64,000 nucleotides of DNA from Cristatella mucedo (GCA_009760855.2 WPIO01000003.1:12887501-12951500); one strand, 5' to 3'. Numbered from the stretch's first letter, positions 25,016-36,083 are shown. Translations and numbers: made by a program. The notes: generated by a model not told the origin, from the sequence alone.

Positions 25016-25466
25016 AGCAATCAGTTTATCACTCGCGTGGACGAGCTAGCTGTCGAGCGTCGGGACTGCGACATCGAGCCCCGAGGCAGCCGCCGAAGGG
25101 TCGTAGATCGTAGATCGGGGTCGTAGATCAGGGGTCGTAGATCGACCGGGCCAGCGGTACTCGCATTTAACGACCCATGTCGACGCCCAATGTCCGGCAT
25201 TGGGCGATTAATGAGCCCGATGGCGGTAACCCCGGTTACCATGGTAACCCGGTTGCACGCGGACTTTGACAACTACCTGAATATTGTCCAAATTATATGC
25301 TAATTGGCTACAAATTTTGGGCTCGTCGATTTCTATGCGTCAGCAGAAAGACAGCGATTTCGAAAACGATGACTTTTATTGCGAAAGTTCGAAGCGTCTG
25401 ACCAGATCCTGGGCAAGGATCCAGGGCTTGATCACGAAAATTGAGCCAATTTTTTCGATAAATAGC
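25016..25466. other. No recognised gene; short repeats and palindromes
   Basis: TCGTAGATC occurs four times at 25100-25143. GGTTACCATGGTAACC at 25234-25249 is a perfect 16-bp palindrome, and GCCCAATG/CATTGGGC at 25184-25206 forms a short hairpin. Confidence 0.5.
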
Positions 25467-26847
25467 TCAAGATTGGTGGCTGATTAAGGACAACCGCTTG
25501 TGCCTTCTTCGGGCACCCCACAGAGCGAATCTGCACGCCCGGAACCCCTTCTTCGCTGATGCTCTTTTTTTTCTGCCACAGGTCTGCGTCATATAGGATG
25601 CCGCCGCCAACGGCGCGCCAATATTGTCAGGATCTTCGTCCTCACTATCAGCGATGTTATCCGGCACGGCCGGCTAATACGTCAGATCTTGGACCGGGAT
25701 CGACATGTACTTCTTTGACAAAGAACGCAGCTTCTTCGCTGTCAATTCTAAGACAGGTTTTCGCTCCCGTTTCAGAGCACCAATCGATACGTCTTTTATC
25801 GATGTTGTTGACAAGAGTTCCTTCAATAGCGCTCTACGAATCCTGTCCAGATTGCTGGACTGCACCAAGGAAATTGTTTCAGCTTCTGTATTGGGCGTGC
25901 TACACACGTGACGCATTGTGCAAACACCTTCATCAATCTCCCTGTCAAGGAAGAACTCAATCTCTTTCTAGGCGCTTTACATTTGCTACAAGGGAAACAC
26001 GATCGAACGATGGACTGGATCTCCGGAGGAGAGTCCTTTCGCGAAATCTCGAGGTGCAGTGTCGCATACGGAGGCTGCATAAAGCGTCCGCATCTTTACC
26101 TTGACCGAGTTCGTCATACATGATCACTTGATTGACTCCACAGGAAAGGTCAGCGATGATGAAGTTTTGCATCATCAAGTTCAATTGAAAGTTCCCGACC
26201 GACGTTCGGATGTACCTAAAGTGAGGCAACGCGATACAACCGCCAAAGTCTTCGATCTGAATGCGGATCTTGTTCGAATCTTGTCGCATTTTCAACAGCA
26301 ACGTCATCGTCACTAATGGACTCATCCTGGTCGTCTGTTGGTAACGATAGTTCAACGGTGTCAGGAATAATAGGGTTCGGCACAGTCTGGTCGGGAGCGT
26401 TACGTTGAATGAACTCTTTGACGAATTTTGATACAAACCTACGCTGCTCAATAGCTGCGTCAAGATGCATTTCCTTCTCCAATTGTAATCGTTCTCCCTC
26501 ATCGGCAGGTAGATCATTACGCTGCAACTGAATATCGACGCGGACGCAGGCGTCTTCCTTTGAGCGGGCTAGTAGAAGGCCGGATAGTAAAATTGAATGT
26601 ACTTTCGCCATCGAGAGAAGGAGATTATGCGAACATTATTGCGTTCCTGGATGGAAGCATATTCCTGGTGTAGACTTTTCCAAGTCGTGCCTTGCTTGAC
26701 AAAGTATTGGACGGGGCGCCGATGTGAGCACGGAAACCCATCTTCGAGTTCGCACGTCGCTGCATGAGTGTGAATCGCCGCTAAGTCTGTCTGGGCGACT
26801 CCACGTTTGGGAGTGGAACGAGCACGACGCATTGCGAACGATTCCAA
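25467..26847 (-). pseudogene. Broken transposase-like gene interrupted by a LINE tail
   Basis: On the minus strand a plausible protein runs through at least three frames. The N-terminal part (26847-26570) has LEDGFPCSHRRPVQYFVKQG, TTWKSLHQEYASI and FSRWRKYIQFYYP. The middle (26611-26216) continues LARSKEDACVRVDIQL, EMHLDAAIEQRRFVSKFVK and an acidic stretch with DDQDESISDDD. The next part (about 26280-26015) has IRIQIEDFGGCIALPHF and YDELGQGKDADALCSLRMRH. A 60-bp LINE tail then breaks the gene, after which 25916-25467 is open except for one TAG at 25671-25673, ending with DNIADSEDEDPDNIG. From memory, the DFGG-LPHF and GKDADALCSL motifs occur in a multicopy uncharacterised protein family of oomycetes and some animals, probably DDE-type transposases. 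I could not place the catalytic residues. Base composition is unlike CpG-island DNA and codons look protein-like. Confidence 0.55.
25953..26012 (-). mobile_element. LINE terminal fragment inside the transposase-like gene
   Basis: The plus strand GAACTCAATCTCTTTCTAGG, CGCTTTACATTTGC and TACAAGGGAAACACGATCG match the LINE terminus at 49105-49160. There is no (TAA)n tail, and the protein frame changes across it. Confidence 0.65.
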
Positions 26848-27749
26848 TGAGGCCCCTTATCGTACAGCCTTGAGAATGCGCTCATATACGATATACTCAT
26901 ATACGATATGCTCAATAGGATATACAGCCTCGAGAATACTGCGCTCATACACTTCTGCGAATGATGGCTAAGCCACCGTGGCTAAGCCATCATTCACAAA
27001 TGGGCCGAGATGCGCCGCCAGGCCACACATGGCAGCGTTACGGCCTCCTGCTTGCGAGTAAGGCGACGGCCGCGCCCCCGTCCGAGGCAAAAATTGCCGG
27101 CCGGAAATTCGTCGCTTCTAGCGCCTGTCGGAGGCGCCTCGACAGCTCCGACAGGCGCTAGATTTAGTATACGGTAACCGAAAGACCGGCGCCCGGCTTT
27201 TCGTCTGCGCTGCTTTTGGTCGCTTTAATAGGTGGCTACCGACAGGTTAATCGAACTCGATTAGCCGGGCGGCTTACTTAGCCAGTCGGCCGGGTCGCCG
27301 GCGGACGGTGCCTCCAGCCCCTGCTAGCGAGCCAGCCCCTCGAGACGGGAGAGCTAATTCGCGCCGCTCCGCTGGCCGCTCCGCGAGCCGCCGCCTCTGC
27401 GAGTCGTCGCAGCGGATTCATTTTGCTCCATTAACTTATCGGCCTGTTTTTGTTCTCCTGCCCACGTCGCCGAGCGAATGCAATCAGCCACGAGGCCACG
27501 ACGGGGTCGAGTGGATCGGACCGTCGGCGGTCGAACGTCGCCAGCGAGTCGTAGCCGGGCACAGTGCTCGAGCCTCCCGGTAGCCCACCGATCGAAAGTA
27601 TTCAGTGCCACCTGTTGACCCCTTGGAGGCCCCACTTAGAGCTCTGTGAGTTCGTATATAAGTTCGTATCCCTTCATCGGGCGAGCGTGTCGTATGCGTC
27701 ACATCTAACAATGTTATTCTTGATGATATTTAAAATGCTACTAATATAA
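26848..27749. other. Two hairpins and a GC-rich stretch; no recognised gene
   Basis: Bases 26959-26995 form a palindrome with an 18-bp stem and a one-base centre. Bases 27117-27132 and 27147-27162 form a 16-bp perfect stem with a 14-base loop. From 27040 to 27560 the DNA is CpG-rich, with Arg/Ser-rich open frames typical of chance. The sequence TATACGATAT is repeated at 26885-26912. Confidence 0.5.
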
Positions 27750-27863
27750 TAATTTGATCATGCTTTCTTTACGGTACTTGTAAAGTGCCTAGACAGAGAT
27801 TCGGCTCTACGAGGGCACTATTCAAATGCTTTATGATTATTATTATTATTATTATTATCATTA
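27750..27863 (+). mobile_element. L2-like LINE 3' tail
   Basis: CTTGTAAAGTGCCTAGACAG, AGATTCGGCTCTACGAGGGC and ACTATTCAAATGC are followed by (ATT)n to 27863. No coding sequence is attached. Confidence 0.7.
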
Positions 27864-28087
27864 ATTCTGAGCAGCCTATGAGGTGCTGAGACGCTGTGCT
27901 GAATGCTGGAGGCTCATATGGATTACAACGCATGCCCACTGTTGGGAAAGATAGCCCTTAAGTCTAGGTCTTTGCCAATGGGTATGGTGCTAGCATTTCA
28001 CAATCTAGGTCGGCAATTTTAGTACAGAAGTAGGCATTTCTTTTTTGCCTGCTGCGAGCAGAGTAAGACCCTCTACGCCTCATATGC

Positions 28088-28119
28088 CGCTACACCAATG
28101 AGACTGCTTAATCAGCTAA
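28088..28119 (+). mobile_element. SINE family 1, 3' end only
   Basis: GCCGCTACACCAATGAGACT followed by GCTTAATCAGCTAA matches the end of family 1. Confidence 0.5.
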
Positions 28120-28179
28120 CTTTAACTTGTAGTTGTTACGAAGAACACGTGAGTGTATACACACTCACAAGCATACGAG

Positions 28180-28375
28180 TGGTTGATTGACTTCTGTAAC
28201 TCACTGCTTGCTGGCCTACAGGCTGGTGCACTCGGACGCTTACAGTTAGTACAGAACTCTGCAGCTAGGCTGGTCTGTCGCAATGGTCATAGTTGCCACA
28301 TCACTCTACTTCTCGCCGACCAGCACTGACTAAAAATCAAGCAGCGAATTGACTTCAAGGTTCTGTTACTAGTCC
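28180..28375 (+). mobile_element. L2-like LINE fragment
   Basis: Translation gives LIDFCNSLLAGLQAGALGRL, QLVQNSAARLVCR, HSCHITLLLADQH and IKQRIDFKVL, an internal part of the C-terminal region, with one stop replacing the W of the HWLP motif. Confidence 0.7.
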
Positions 28376-28831
28376 GAAGGGCATTTGCGGCACTCCGGGA
28401 AAGACGGATACCGTGAGTTACTATATTAAACATTTAAATTTAAAAATAATGACAATGCAATTATAATAAATTGTATTTGTATTTTTTTAGGAAATTATAT
28501 AATGTCCTATGAGAGCAAAATATCTTTCTAGGTACTTTACATATTCTTGACAGAAAGCATATCAATTGATTAGTGAGAATGTGCACAATTGCAGCGCCCA
28601 TGAGTGCAGTGCACAACGTACAATTCACACGGACTGAGAAAATGTTGTAAGGAAAAATTTGGTTAATTCACCTCCTATTAAACTCAGGAGACGTCGTGAC
28701 GTCAGCTACCAGCAAGTTCCACGCCTTGGCAGCGTGCGAGCTTAAATCGAAGTCTCCAGAAAATTTGAGGATCTTTAGATGCACAGCCAAACGGCCAGAG
28801 TCGGAGGAGCAGCTGGTACGATGCGAATACC
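28376..28831. other. No recognised gene
   Basis: AT-rich sequence with no motif or repeat that I can assign. Confidence 0.4.
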
Positions 28832-28987
28832 AGCTGATTTAACAGCCTCTTTTTGCATAGCGGCAGGAGAGCCTTTAAGGCTATCACCGCCGCTTGCAGC
28901 CGCAACAAAGTATCGCCCACCCACAGGATTCGAACCCACGGCCTCGAGGTCGTGAAGAGTAAACGCCTTACCATGATGGCACACTAG
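28832..28987 (-). mobile_element. SINE family 1, near full length
   Basis: The minus strand shows CATCATGGTAAGGCG (A box), CCGTGGGTTCGAATCCTGTG (perfect B box) and the end GCTATGCAAAAAGAGGCTG then TTAAATCAGCTG. Confidence 0.8.
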
Positions 28988-29184
28988 GTAAGGTGACGAG
29001 CGAAGGTCATGCACGAACGGCACACTAAGTCAGGTGACTAGCAAAGCTCGATGAGCAAGTATTTCACATAAGCAAAGCAGAGCAAGAGAATAACAAGACC
29101 TGAGAGTGAGTCGCAAAACCTCGATGCTCTGGTCGATGCTGCGCCAGTGTAGATCGGTGATTAGGGACTAATGCATCAATACGC

Positions 29185-29356
29185 ATTCGTTCGGCCCAGT
29201 GGTTAAGATGCTCACCCAGACCAAGGTCAAGGTGAATTTATTTGATAGCCGAGTTCGTAGACTTAAGCCCTGTCGCATATGCGAAGCGCCTCAATAGAGA
29301 TTTAGGCCTCTTAAGGTGCTATACAAATGAATTATGGTGCTATGCAAATGAATAAT
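29185..29356 (+). mobile_element. SINE family 2 with duplicated terminal unit
   Basis: The head has TTCGGCCCAGTGGTTAAG. Between A and B boxes lies the insert CAAGGTGAATTTATTTGATA, also seen at 44851 and 50410, which marks a subfamily. The tail GAAGCGCCTCAATAGAGATT is intact. The last unit GTGCTATACAAATGAATTAT is followed by a second copy, GTGCTATGCAAATGAATAAT. Confidence 0.8.
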
Positions 29357-29490
29357 ATATATATATATATATACTTATTTATATATTTATTTATATAGTA
29401 CATGCAGATACTACGAAAATATTACAGCTACCTGTTCTTCCACTTTCGCTAAATGGGCGAAAAGAGTCGTGACAATAAAAAAAAATATGT

Positions 29491-29624
29491 AATTAATTTA
29501 TTTGTATAGCGCCATAAGAGAACTTAATCTCTATCCAAACACTTCGCATATGCCGCAGGGCTAGAGTCCACGACTTTGGTAGGTAAAGGCGAGCACCTTG
29601 ACATCTGGGCCAAGCCAGGTCGTA
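29491..29624 (-). mobile_element. SINE family 2 copy
   Basis: The plus strand starts TTTATTTGTATAGCGCCATA, then GAGAACTTAATCTCTATCC, and continues to the B-box region GGGCTAGAGTCCACGAC and A-box region CATCTGGGCCAAGCC. Opposite orientation to the copy 135 bases upstream. Confidence 0.75.
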
Positions 29625-30617
29625 ACTTTTTGGAGCATTACCTGATTGAGAGCCTAGCTTATTCGCACTTCGGCAGATATTGATAGACACGCTTGTGGTA
29701 CCAACCCTGCAGACTCAAAAAACTTTGAGGTGCTAATTTTCCCATGTATCTACCGTGACTCGGACGTTCACGTGACTTAAGTAGTTTCTCTGTAATGTTT
29801 TCGCATAAGATGTCATGTGCAAACGTTGCTCAAATCACTCTTGCGAAATTCTTCAATTTCTAGTATCTACTCCTTGATCGGCAAAGCAGCAGTTGCACTT
29901 TCAATGATGCTTAACGATTGTTTCATCACTGAGTAACTTTAGCTTTGAAGCTTTGCTTTGAGCTTTGAAACTTGGCTGATGACAACTAGGATTTGAGCCA
30001 GAATAGATTAAATCTCCTCAGAATAGATTGAATCTCCCCCAATGTAGCAACGTTTTGATCTTCAGCCAATCAGATCTTCTTTATCCAAAGAAATTAGCAT
30101 TTGCTGACGCAAAAATTTCTAACGAAGCAATGAGAAATTCGGTGCTGCATGAATGCGCAGCTTCCGTTCGTTCGTTCGTTCGTTCGCCGTAGTGCCCTCG
30201 ATTATCTCGCGATATCTCGCAGGCCAATCCGCATTACGAAGAAGGCCCGAACGCCTGAGAACCAATGCCACAGACTTAGCCGTCCTGCATAGAGCTTGAG
30301 TAGACTCCCTCGGATTGGCAAGGCGGCAGCCGCCAGAGCCTCAAGAACGGATCAGTCTCTTGACAATGACAGTCTGAGCCTGAAGAGCTGAGAGCACTGC
30401 GAGCTGTCCCCCAGAGCGGCGACAGCGAGCTCGGCAGCCTCGGTATCGGCGGGCGTATGCCGCCGCCGCCGCCGATTTGTTCATCCGTCACGGACGAAAA
30501 GAGCGTCCTTCGAAGTGGAATAATTTCCACTCACATAGAGGGTGGGTTTTTAACTCTAGCGGTACTTTGTAGGTTTTTCATTTTGATGATCACCATTCCG
30601 AAAATTAAATTGTTTCA
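29625..30617. other. No recognised gene
   Basis: Short direct duplications occur (AGAATAGATT at 30002 and 30020; GCTTTGA near 29940-29965) and a (TTCG)5 run at 30165-30186. The frame at 30276-30530 has no motif. Confidence 0.4.
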
Positions 30618-31110
30618 GATCCTTTTTCCACAAAATTGATATCAACTTTCTGTGTGTCGTGCCCGACACCTCCTTTCAAGCGGCTCTTGGCTGCTACTTA
30701 TCATTTGCGTATGCAACGACAACTACTCTCCTGCTGCCGACTAGGGCACATCCATTTCCAGCCGTGCTAAACTGCTTCTTCCATGCTACTCACCACCTCA
30801 ACTTTGGTCCTGCCTCAGCTTTGCTTCTCACCTTCTCACTTTCTCTTTGTTGAGTGAGATGAAGTCTATTGGCTAATGAATCCGTATCGAAAGCCTCTTA
30901 CGATGTAAGTGCATTAGACAAAACTCTCCTGAATAGCACCCTTAGTCTTCATGGCCTTGTGGAGTTACAGACGGAGATACATTAGGTTACTTCGACTGTA
31001 CTTTCCTTGTACTTGTAGTGAACTTGTCACTAACTTTATTGTATTAGATTGACAGCAACGGATTTCGCACCAAAAGCCGCGGCGGCTTGAATAGCAGTTG
31101 TTTTTACTAT
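30618..31110 (+). repeat. Dispersed repeat Y, copy 1, interrupted by repeat X
   Basis: The left arm (GATATCAACTTTCTGTGTGT, then CACCTCCTTTCAAGCGGCTC) matches 33380-33440, and the right arm (TTGTCACTAACTTTATTGTA, then CAGCAACGGATTTCGCACC) matches 33488-33550. The two arms are about 45 bases apart in the 33360 copy but about 300 here because of X. The class of Y is unknown. Confidence 0.65.
30705..30998 (+). repeat. Dispersed repeat X, copy 1, nested in Y
   Basis: It is similar over about 290 bases to 59335-59610: ACTCTCCTGCTGCCGACTAG, ATGCTACTCACCACCTCAAC, GTGAGATGAAGTCTATTGGC and, at the end, TTGTGGAGTTACAGACGGAG followed by ATACATTA. The terminal (CATTA)n in the other copy suggests a retroposed element, perhaps a SINE without a tRNA head. 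Confidence 0.65.
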
Positions 31111-31420
31111 TTAGAAAATTCTATACCTGTCCATGGGATGCTATCCAAGTTGGACGCGGTCTGATGACAGCCTCTTTTACAAGAGTAAGCACAGAATCCT
31201 CTGTATGCACTAAAAAATATCCAACGGGAACCACGAAAGGTTTTACTACGCTGACCATAAAAAACACCCCATGTACAAAGAATGGGTCAAGAGAGCCTGG
31301 TGTCTCATTCCGCGTAAGATTTATAATACGGTCGCTTCGGCGGCCGCGCTTCCACAGCCAAATTGTTCATCTTGATATCCTTAGCCTCGCTTTTATGAAC
31401 CCCTCGCCAGTCATATTTGC
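31100..31420 (-). pseudogene. Possible DNA transposase remnant
   Basis: A minus-strand frame reads GVFFMVSVVKPFVVPVGYFL, followed by LVKEAVIRPRP. A hydrophobic stretch ending PVGYFL recalls P-element and Kolobok-type transposases, from memory. No catalytic residue or zinc-finger part could be placed, so this is a weak call. Confidence 0.25.
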
Positions 31421-31536
31421 ATCGACGACGGATGCAACGTCCTATGCAGACAGCGGCGATGCAGCTCAGGGAAGTTAAGCATATCGTTTAACACTGCTGC
31501 ACGCACCCTTAGTCACTTGAATCACCTCGCTAAGAC

Positions 31537-31537
<1 letters not shown>

Positions 31538-31625
<88 letters not shown>
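31538..31625. repeat. (CA)n(TA)n microsatellite
   Basis: About 32 CA units followed by about ten TA units without interruption. Confidence 0.95.
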
Positions 31626-33359
31626 AAGACGCGTTAGTAGCACCCCTATTGTCATCAACAAGTGCTATTTAGGAGACTTGACGCTAAGGCTTAACAGAGC
31701 TCCTTCAAATGGAATACCATCACTTTAATCAATGATTTATTTGTGAGAACTCGGTTTCCAGGTATGATTGGGGCCATGGAGGAACTGTGGCACCTAAAAA
31801 AAAGGAATTTTGTTAACTTAAAAGAGATCGGCCAACTTCATAAAAACATTTTTGCTAGCTTGGAATTTATTTATGTGCTTCGTCGCGCCTGTGTCAGATT
31901 GATGATTTGCATCGTTTTTCTATCCTACCTGTCCGAATCGATTGTTTCCAAATAATTTCAACGCGTGGCCATCTTCCAGTTCTCATATGCAGCTTTTATG
32001 ATATAATTAACTTTTACTTGTTTCACGTGATATTGACAGTCAGAGTCAAACTCTCGCTGATAAGCATTTATGAGATTGAACTGGAGTAAAACGCAATCGG
32101 CAAAAGGCCTCTCGCTTTAAGTCCTGGTACCATCCAAGTATACATCTAGCTACGTTATGCCTGCATATCTAGGTGCCTAAAGCCTACACATCTAGCTGCA
32201 TTATTTCCTGGACATCGAACTGCATAATACCGGAGAACGGTAAACGCTTGGTCCGAGAATAACTATTTGGGAGATTGTCTAAAGAGGCTGACCACTGGCG
32301 TTTACTCTTTACCAGACGAATGGAAAGATGGATTCGCTGTCAGTGTGACGGCAGAGCGAGCTCCCGCCAGCATCCGCAGTGACTCCCTCGGCTAGCCAAG
32401 CAACGGCCTGGAGAGCATTATTATCATCCAGTTCTAACTTCAGGATCGAGGAGCTGCATATCTTGGCGCGAGTGAAGTTGAGAGTAAGTGATAAGTATGG
32501 TAGCGAACCGCTCAATATACCGGCAAATACCCGGAAGAATGCCACGCGATTGTATTTATCATTGCCGAGGAAACGATGCTCCTCGAAATTGGACACACGC
32601 TAAATGCAAGTGTGACAGCCCTCCGCACGGCCCGTCGTCGGGCTGGGTAGCGCGACCGTGCAAAAAGTCTCCCGGCTTCGAGGCCAAGCACTGTATTCAG
32701 AAACCACACAGGCCAAGCCAAGCTTACGCACTCTAGATGGCTGTCGGCGTCGAGGGGTTTAACCCTCTCCTTCCCCTCCTTGTACTCTTCCCGCCGGCCT
32801 TATATTCCATGCATACTTGTTTTTGCACCGTCAAGCCATTGTTCGTTCTGAACCCGCCCGACTGCGGGCGGCAGTTTGCGGTAGATGGATGTCCCCACAG
32901 ATGCCGCCAATGCATGGATTTGTGCCGGACGGCCGAGTCATCCGCCGAGAGCCATTGTCCGCCCCTCAACCGCTTAAGAGCCTGCGGCTGCTTAGGCAGT
33001 CTGAGCCTTCGTAGGGCCTCCGCCCAGTGCTCTCGCGCTCGTGAGTCATACGTTTCCTCGCAGCGAGAAATCTTAATTCGGACATACCTGTAGGTCAATG
33101 TCAGCTAGAACTCTTGCCGCTAACAAAGTACTACAATAATTTGGCCTCGGAGAAGAGGAGAGCTTCTCACTTCGATATAACGTAGTTCAATAGACTCGAC
33201 AGAATCGGATCGGATCGAATCAGAAGCAGGCGAAGCCTTGCGATCAGCAGGCGCTGAGCGCAGGAGAGCGAGCGGAGCTCCGAAACAGCCGAGAGCTGCT
33301 CGAGTGAGGGCTGCACGGCTTTTCTTCGACGTAAATCTGAGGCTGGTAAACTAGCTGCC
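31626..33359. other. No recognised gene
   Basis: AT-rich to about 32300. At 32730-33100 both strands carry open frames of about 120 codons; the plus-strand frame is Cys-rich (PDCGRQ, GCPHRCRQCMDLC) but I match it to no family, and the mirror frame makes chance likely. Confidence 0.35.
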
Positions 33360-33570
33360 ACAGTTTTTTTGCATCGAGACGATATCAGCTTTCTGTTCGT
33401 CAATTCCGACACCTCATTTCAAGCGGCTCTTGGCTGCTGCTTCTTACTTGCGAGCTACGACTTTACTTCCCATTTACTTGTACTGAGCTCGTCACTAACC
33501 TCGTTGCAGTAGATTGTCGGCAACAGATTTTGCACCGAAATAGTCGGCGGCGGCTTGAAAAGCTGTTGCC
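33360..33570 (+). repeat. Dispersed repeat Y, copy 2
   Basis: It aligns with both arms of the copy at 30618-31110 (GATATCAGCTTTCTGTTCGT, TTTCAAGCGGCTCTTGGCTG, CAACAGATTTTGCACCGAAA, GGCGGCTTGAAAAGC) without the X insertion, and so gives the empty-site comparison for X. Confidence 0.65.
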
Positions 33571-33774
33571 TTTACTACTGGGAAAAACTTCAGTGTAATA
33601 GCGCTTAGTCCTCGTGGCTGCATGCAGTTATAGATGGCTACGGACTGAAAACATTTGTAAGTGTGGATCTACTTATGAATGTGTAAATTTATACTTATAT
33701 ATTTATATATATATACAAATTTGCACATTCTTATGCAGATATATATTCAGTACGTATGTACGAATGTACACATG

Positions 33775-34045
33775 GGTGAAGCCAGGGGGCAGGGGGCTTG
33801 CCGCCATTATTGCAGGAAAAGAGTGGGTCGCCGCTCCTCATTCCTACGCCCCCTGAACGTCACCCGTGACAAAATTATATCCCACTTCCACTCGATGAGC
33901 AATCATCGAGTTCGTGACGAATAAACACCATAATTGTACGCTATAGCGTTTCATCACTTTCGGGTCTTGCCCCTCCCCGTAAATAAATACATTTTGGTTA
34001 TTGCCTCGCCTAAGTAAAAATCCGGTTTTTCTTGCCCCTAAACCA
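33775..34045. repeat. Dispersed repeat Z, copy 2
   Basis: AAGCCAGGGGGCAGGGGGC at the start, then CTCGATGA/TCATCGAG as inverted repeat around GCAA, TTCGTGACGAATAAACACC, and repeated TTGCCCC-rich units (TCTTGCCCCTCCC and TCTTGCCCCTAAAC). It ends just before a (CT)n tract. Confidence 0.55.
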
Positions 34046-34056
34046 AAATCCTATTA

Positions 34057-34064
<8 letters not shown>

Positions 34065-34150
<86 letters not shown>
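34065..34150. repeat. (CT)n microsatellite
   Basis: About 43 uninterrupted CT units, degrading into TATCTCTATCTC. Confidence 0.95.
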
Positions 34151-34151
<1 letters not shown>

Positions 34152-34304
34152 ATCTCTATCTCTCGGTACATAGATACCTGTACCTAGATGGCGATTATAG
34201 TACAGATCTCATCCTCCTGCCTGCGCTCTGTACTAAGATATCGCTTTTTAACGACAATAAGCTGCCTCATTCAATAAATTGATCCTTAATGAAGTTGTGA
34301 CGCT

Positions 34305-34360
34305 AATTTAATGTCACGTATCTGCGTCTGTAACTCCACAAAGCCGCAACGTGGGTATTA
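34305..34360 (-). repeat. Fragment of repeat X
   Basis: GTATCTGCGTCTGTAACTCC followed by ACAAAGCCGCAACGTGGGT and ATTAC is the complement of the X end at 59560-59605. Confidence 0.5.
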
Positions 34361-34439
34361 CACTGGGGACGTTTTCTATTTCGCACTCAATTCCTAAGCG
34401 GCTTTCGGTATGCATGCGGCATATATAAATATATATATA

Positions 34440-34444
34440 TATGT

Positions 34445-34495
<51 letters not shown>

Positions 34496-34540
34496 TGTGT
34501 GTGTGCGTGTGCGTGTGCGTGCTCGCGCGTGTGTGAGTAA
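34440..34540. repeat. (TG)n microsatellite
   Basis: About 100 bases of TG with scattered CG toward the right, preceded by a short (TA)n. Confidence 0.9.
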
Positions 34541-36083
34541 AATATAATTTAAGCTCAGGGTGGCTGGAAAGGATGTGCCACAGTCGTCAGCAGGAGAGTA
34601 GATGTCATGTGTCGTTTCGTAGAAATTGTGGAAGTGAATTCAACAGTCTAGGACCTGCAGTGCAAAAGCTTCTGTCATCAGCGGTCTTTAAAGCGGAGAA
34701 ACGGAACAGCTAATTCGTTATCCGTAGGGGACCTGAGGGCAAGAGAAGGCTGAAAATGGTGGAGCAGTTAACCTGGGTACGAAGGAGCCAAGCAATCGCA
34801 GGCCATGTCGATCTGAAGAAGAAGAACTTAACTACGCATGCGCCGATCAACCGGTACCCATCGAAGCTCCTTCAGCAAAGGAGTCACATGACCGAACTTT
34901 TGGTATTTGTTGACTAGCCTTGCAACCAAATTCATCACCAGCTACGGTGGCCTAATGGCTTGTTTCGGTAGCCCAGCCAAAATGGAATTGTATAAATCTA
35001 GCCTAGACAAAACTAAAGAGATATTTAAATTCTTTGCACAAAATCTCCTAGTCCATCGGCAAGATTCGGATGCCCTAGCAATGCTACCGCTTGGCGATTA
35101 ATGCAGGCAGAGCCACCCATGCCAAGGTGTCTTTGAGGTCTTTTAAAAAACACTTAAATCATGATGCAAGATGACTGACAAAAGTATCGAGCACTTCGGC
35201 GCCAAGACCTGATTAGTTGGAGGCTGATCACATCACAGCTGTATTTACTGTCACCAAAAAAGACTGTCTCAGAAAAACTAGTTAACATTAGTCCTAAGCA
35301 GCCATCTCAGAGCAGCCTAGAAGTTTTCCAGCACTTTAAGCTGAGTTTCCAGCTTTCTTTATTGTTACTTTCGTGACATATAATCAAGCGTGCGGCCATG
35401 TAAAGGCCTCGGAGGTTGGTGGAGCACCGACGGGAGACTTGCTGCTAGACACGCAGCAGCAGTCTATGGCCAGCAGACAGTTCCTTTTTTCCCCTGTTGA
35501 TTAGAACACGTGTAGAGCTAATGAAATACAAATTGAACATTTGCAGAGTGTAGAGTTTGTAGAGTTGCCGAAATACAAATCGAATGCCGAAAGAACGTCC
35601 TTGGTTCCATAGCTGGCTCACAAAGGACAAGGAGCATAAGCGACTAAGATCGATCGTCGTCTTGCATAAGTGCAAATATTTCAGCCAATGCCCAAGCCAA
35701 GACAATTTGAAGGCAAGACAGGCGTTGCTTTGAAGAGATTCTCGTAGCACAGACTGAGCCGCTTGGAAGAATAGGTTAAGACTCTAGACGAAGCGGCATA
35801 TTCTCAATTAAATTCATACACTTACATTTTGAATGTAAAATCACCTCCACCAGCATTCACTACGCGTGCCATCCATCGAACAGAAACGTTAAACGTTAAG
35901 TGAGCTGATACTGTTTTAAGAGCGTTCGGCGGTAGCCTCCAGATATGGAGCCGCTCTGCTCTGCTCTCCTCTTCAGATTAAGTTCTGTCAGCTGCTCAGA
36001 ATCACTGAAGAGCAAAGGTAACTTGTCTAGGATAAGGGAACGAAAATTTGTGCATCTTCTCTGATAAATAATAAATAAATCCT
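34541..36083. other. No recognised gene
   Basis: Bases 34560-34900 have the look of the complement of a LINE C-terminus (GAATTCAACAGTCTAGGACC, CAGTGCAAAAGCTTCTGTC) but I cannot align them to the copies here. Open frames are short. Confidence 0.35.

Noticed and set aside
32733-33098. Cys-rich 118-codon plus frame and 121-codon minus frame
   Set aside because: Mirror open frames over the same bases; the Cys spacing fits no zinc-binding pattern I know.
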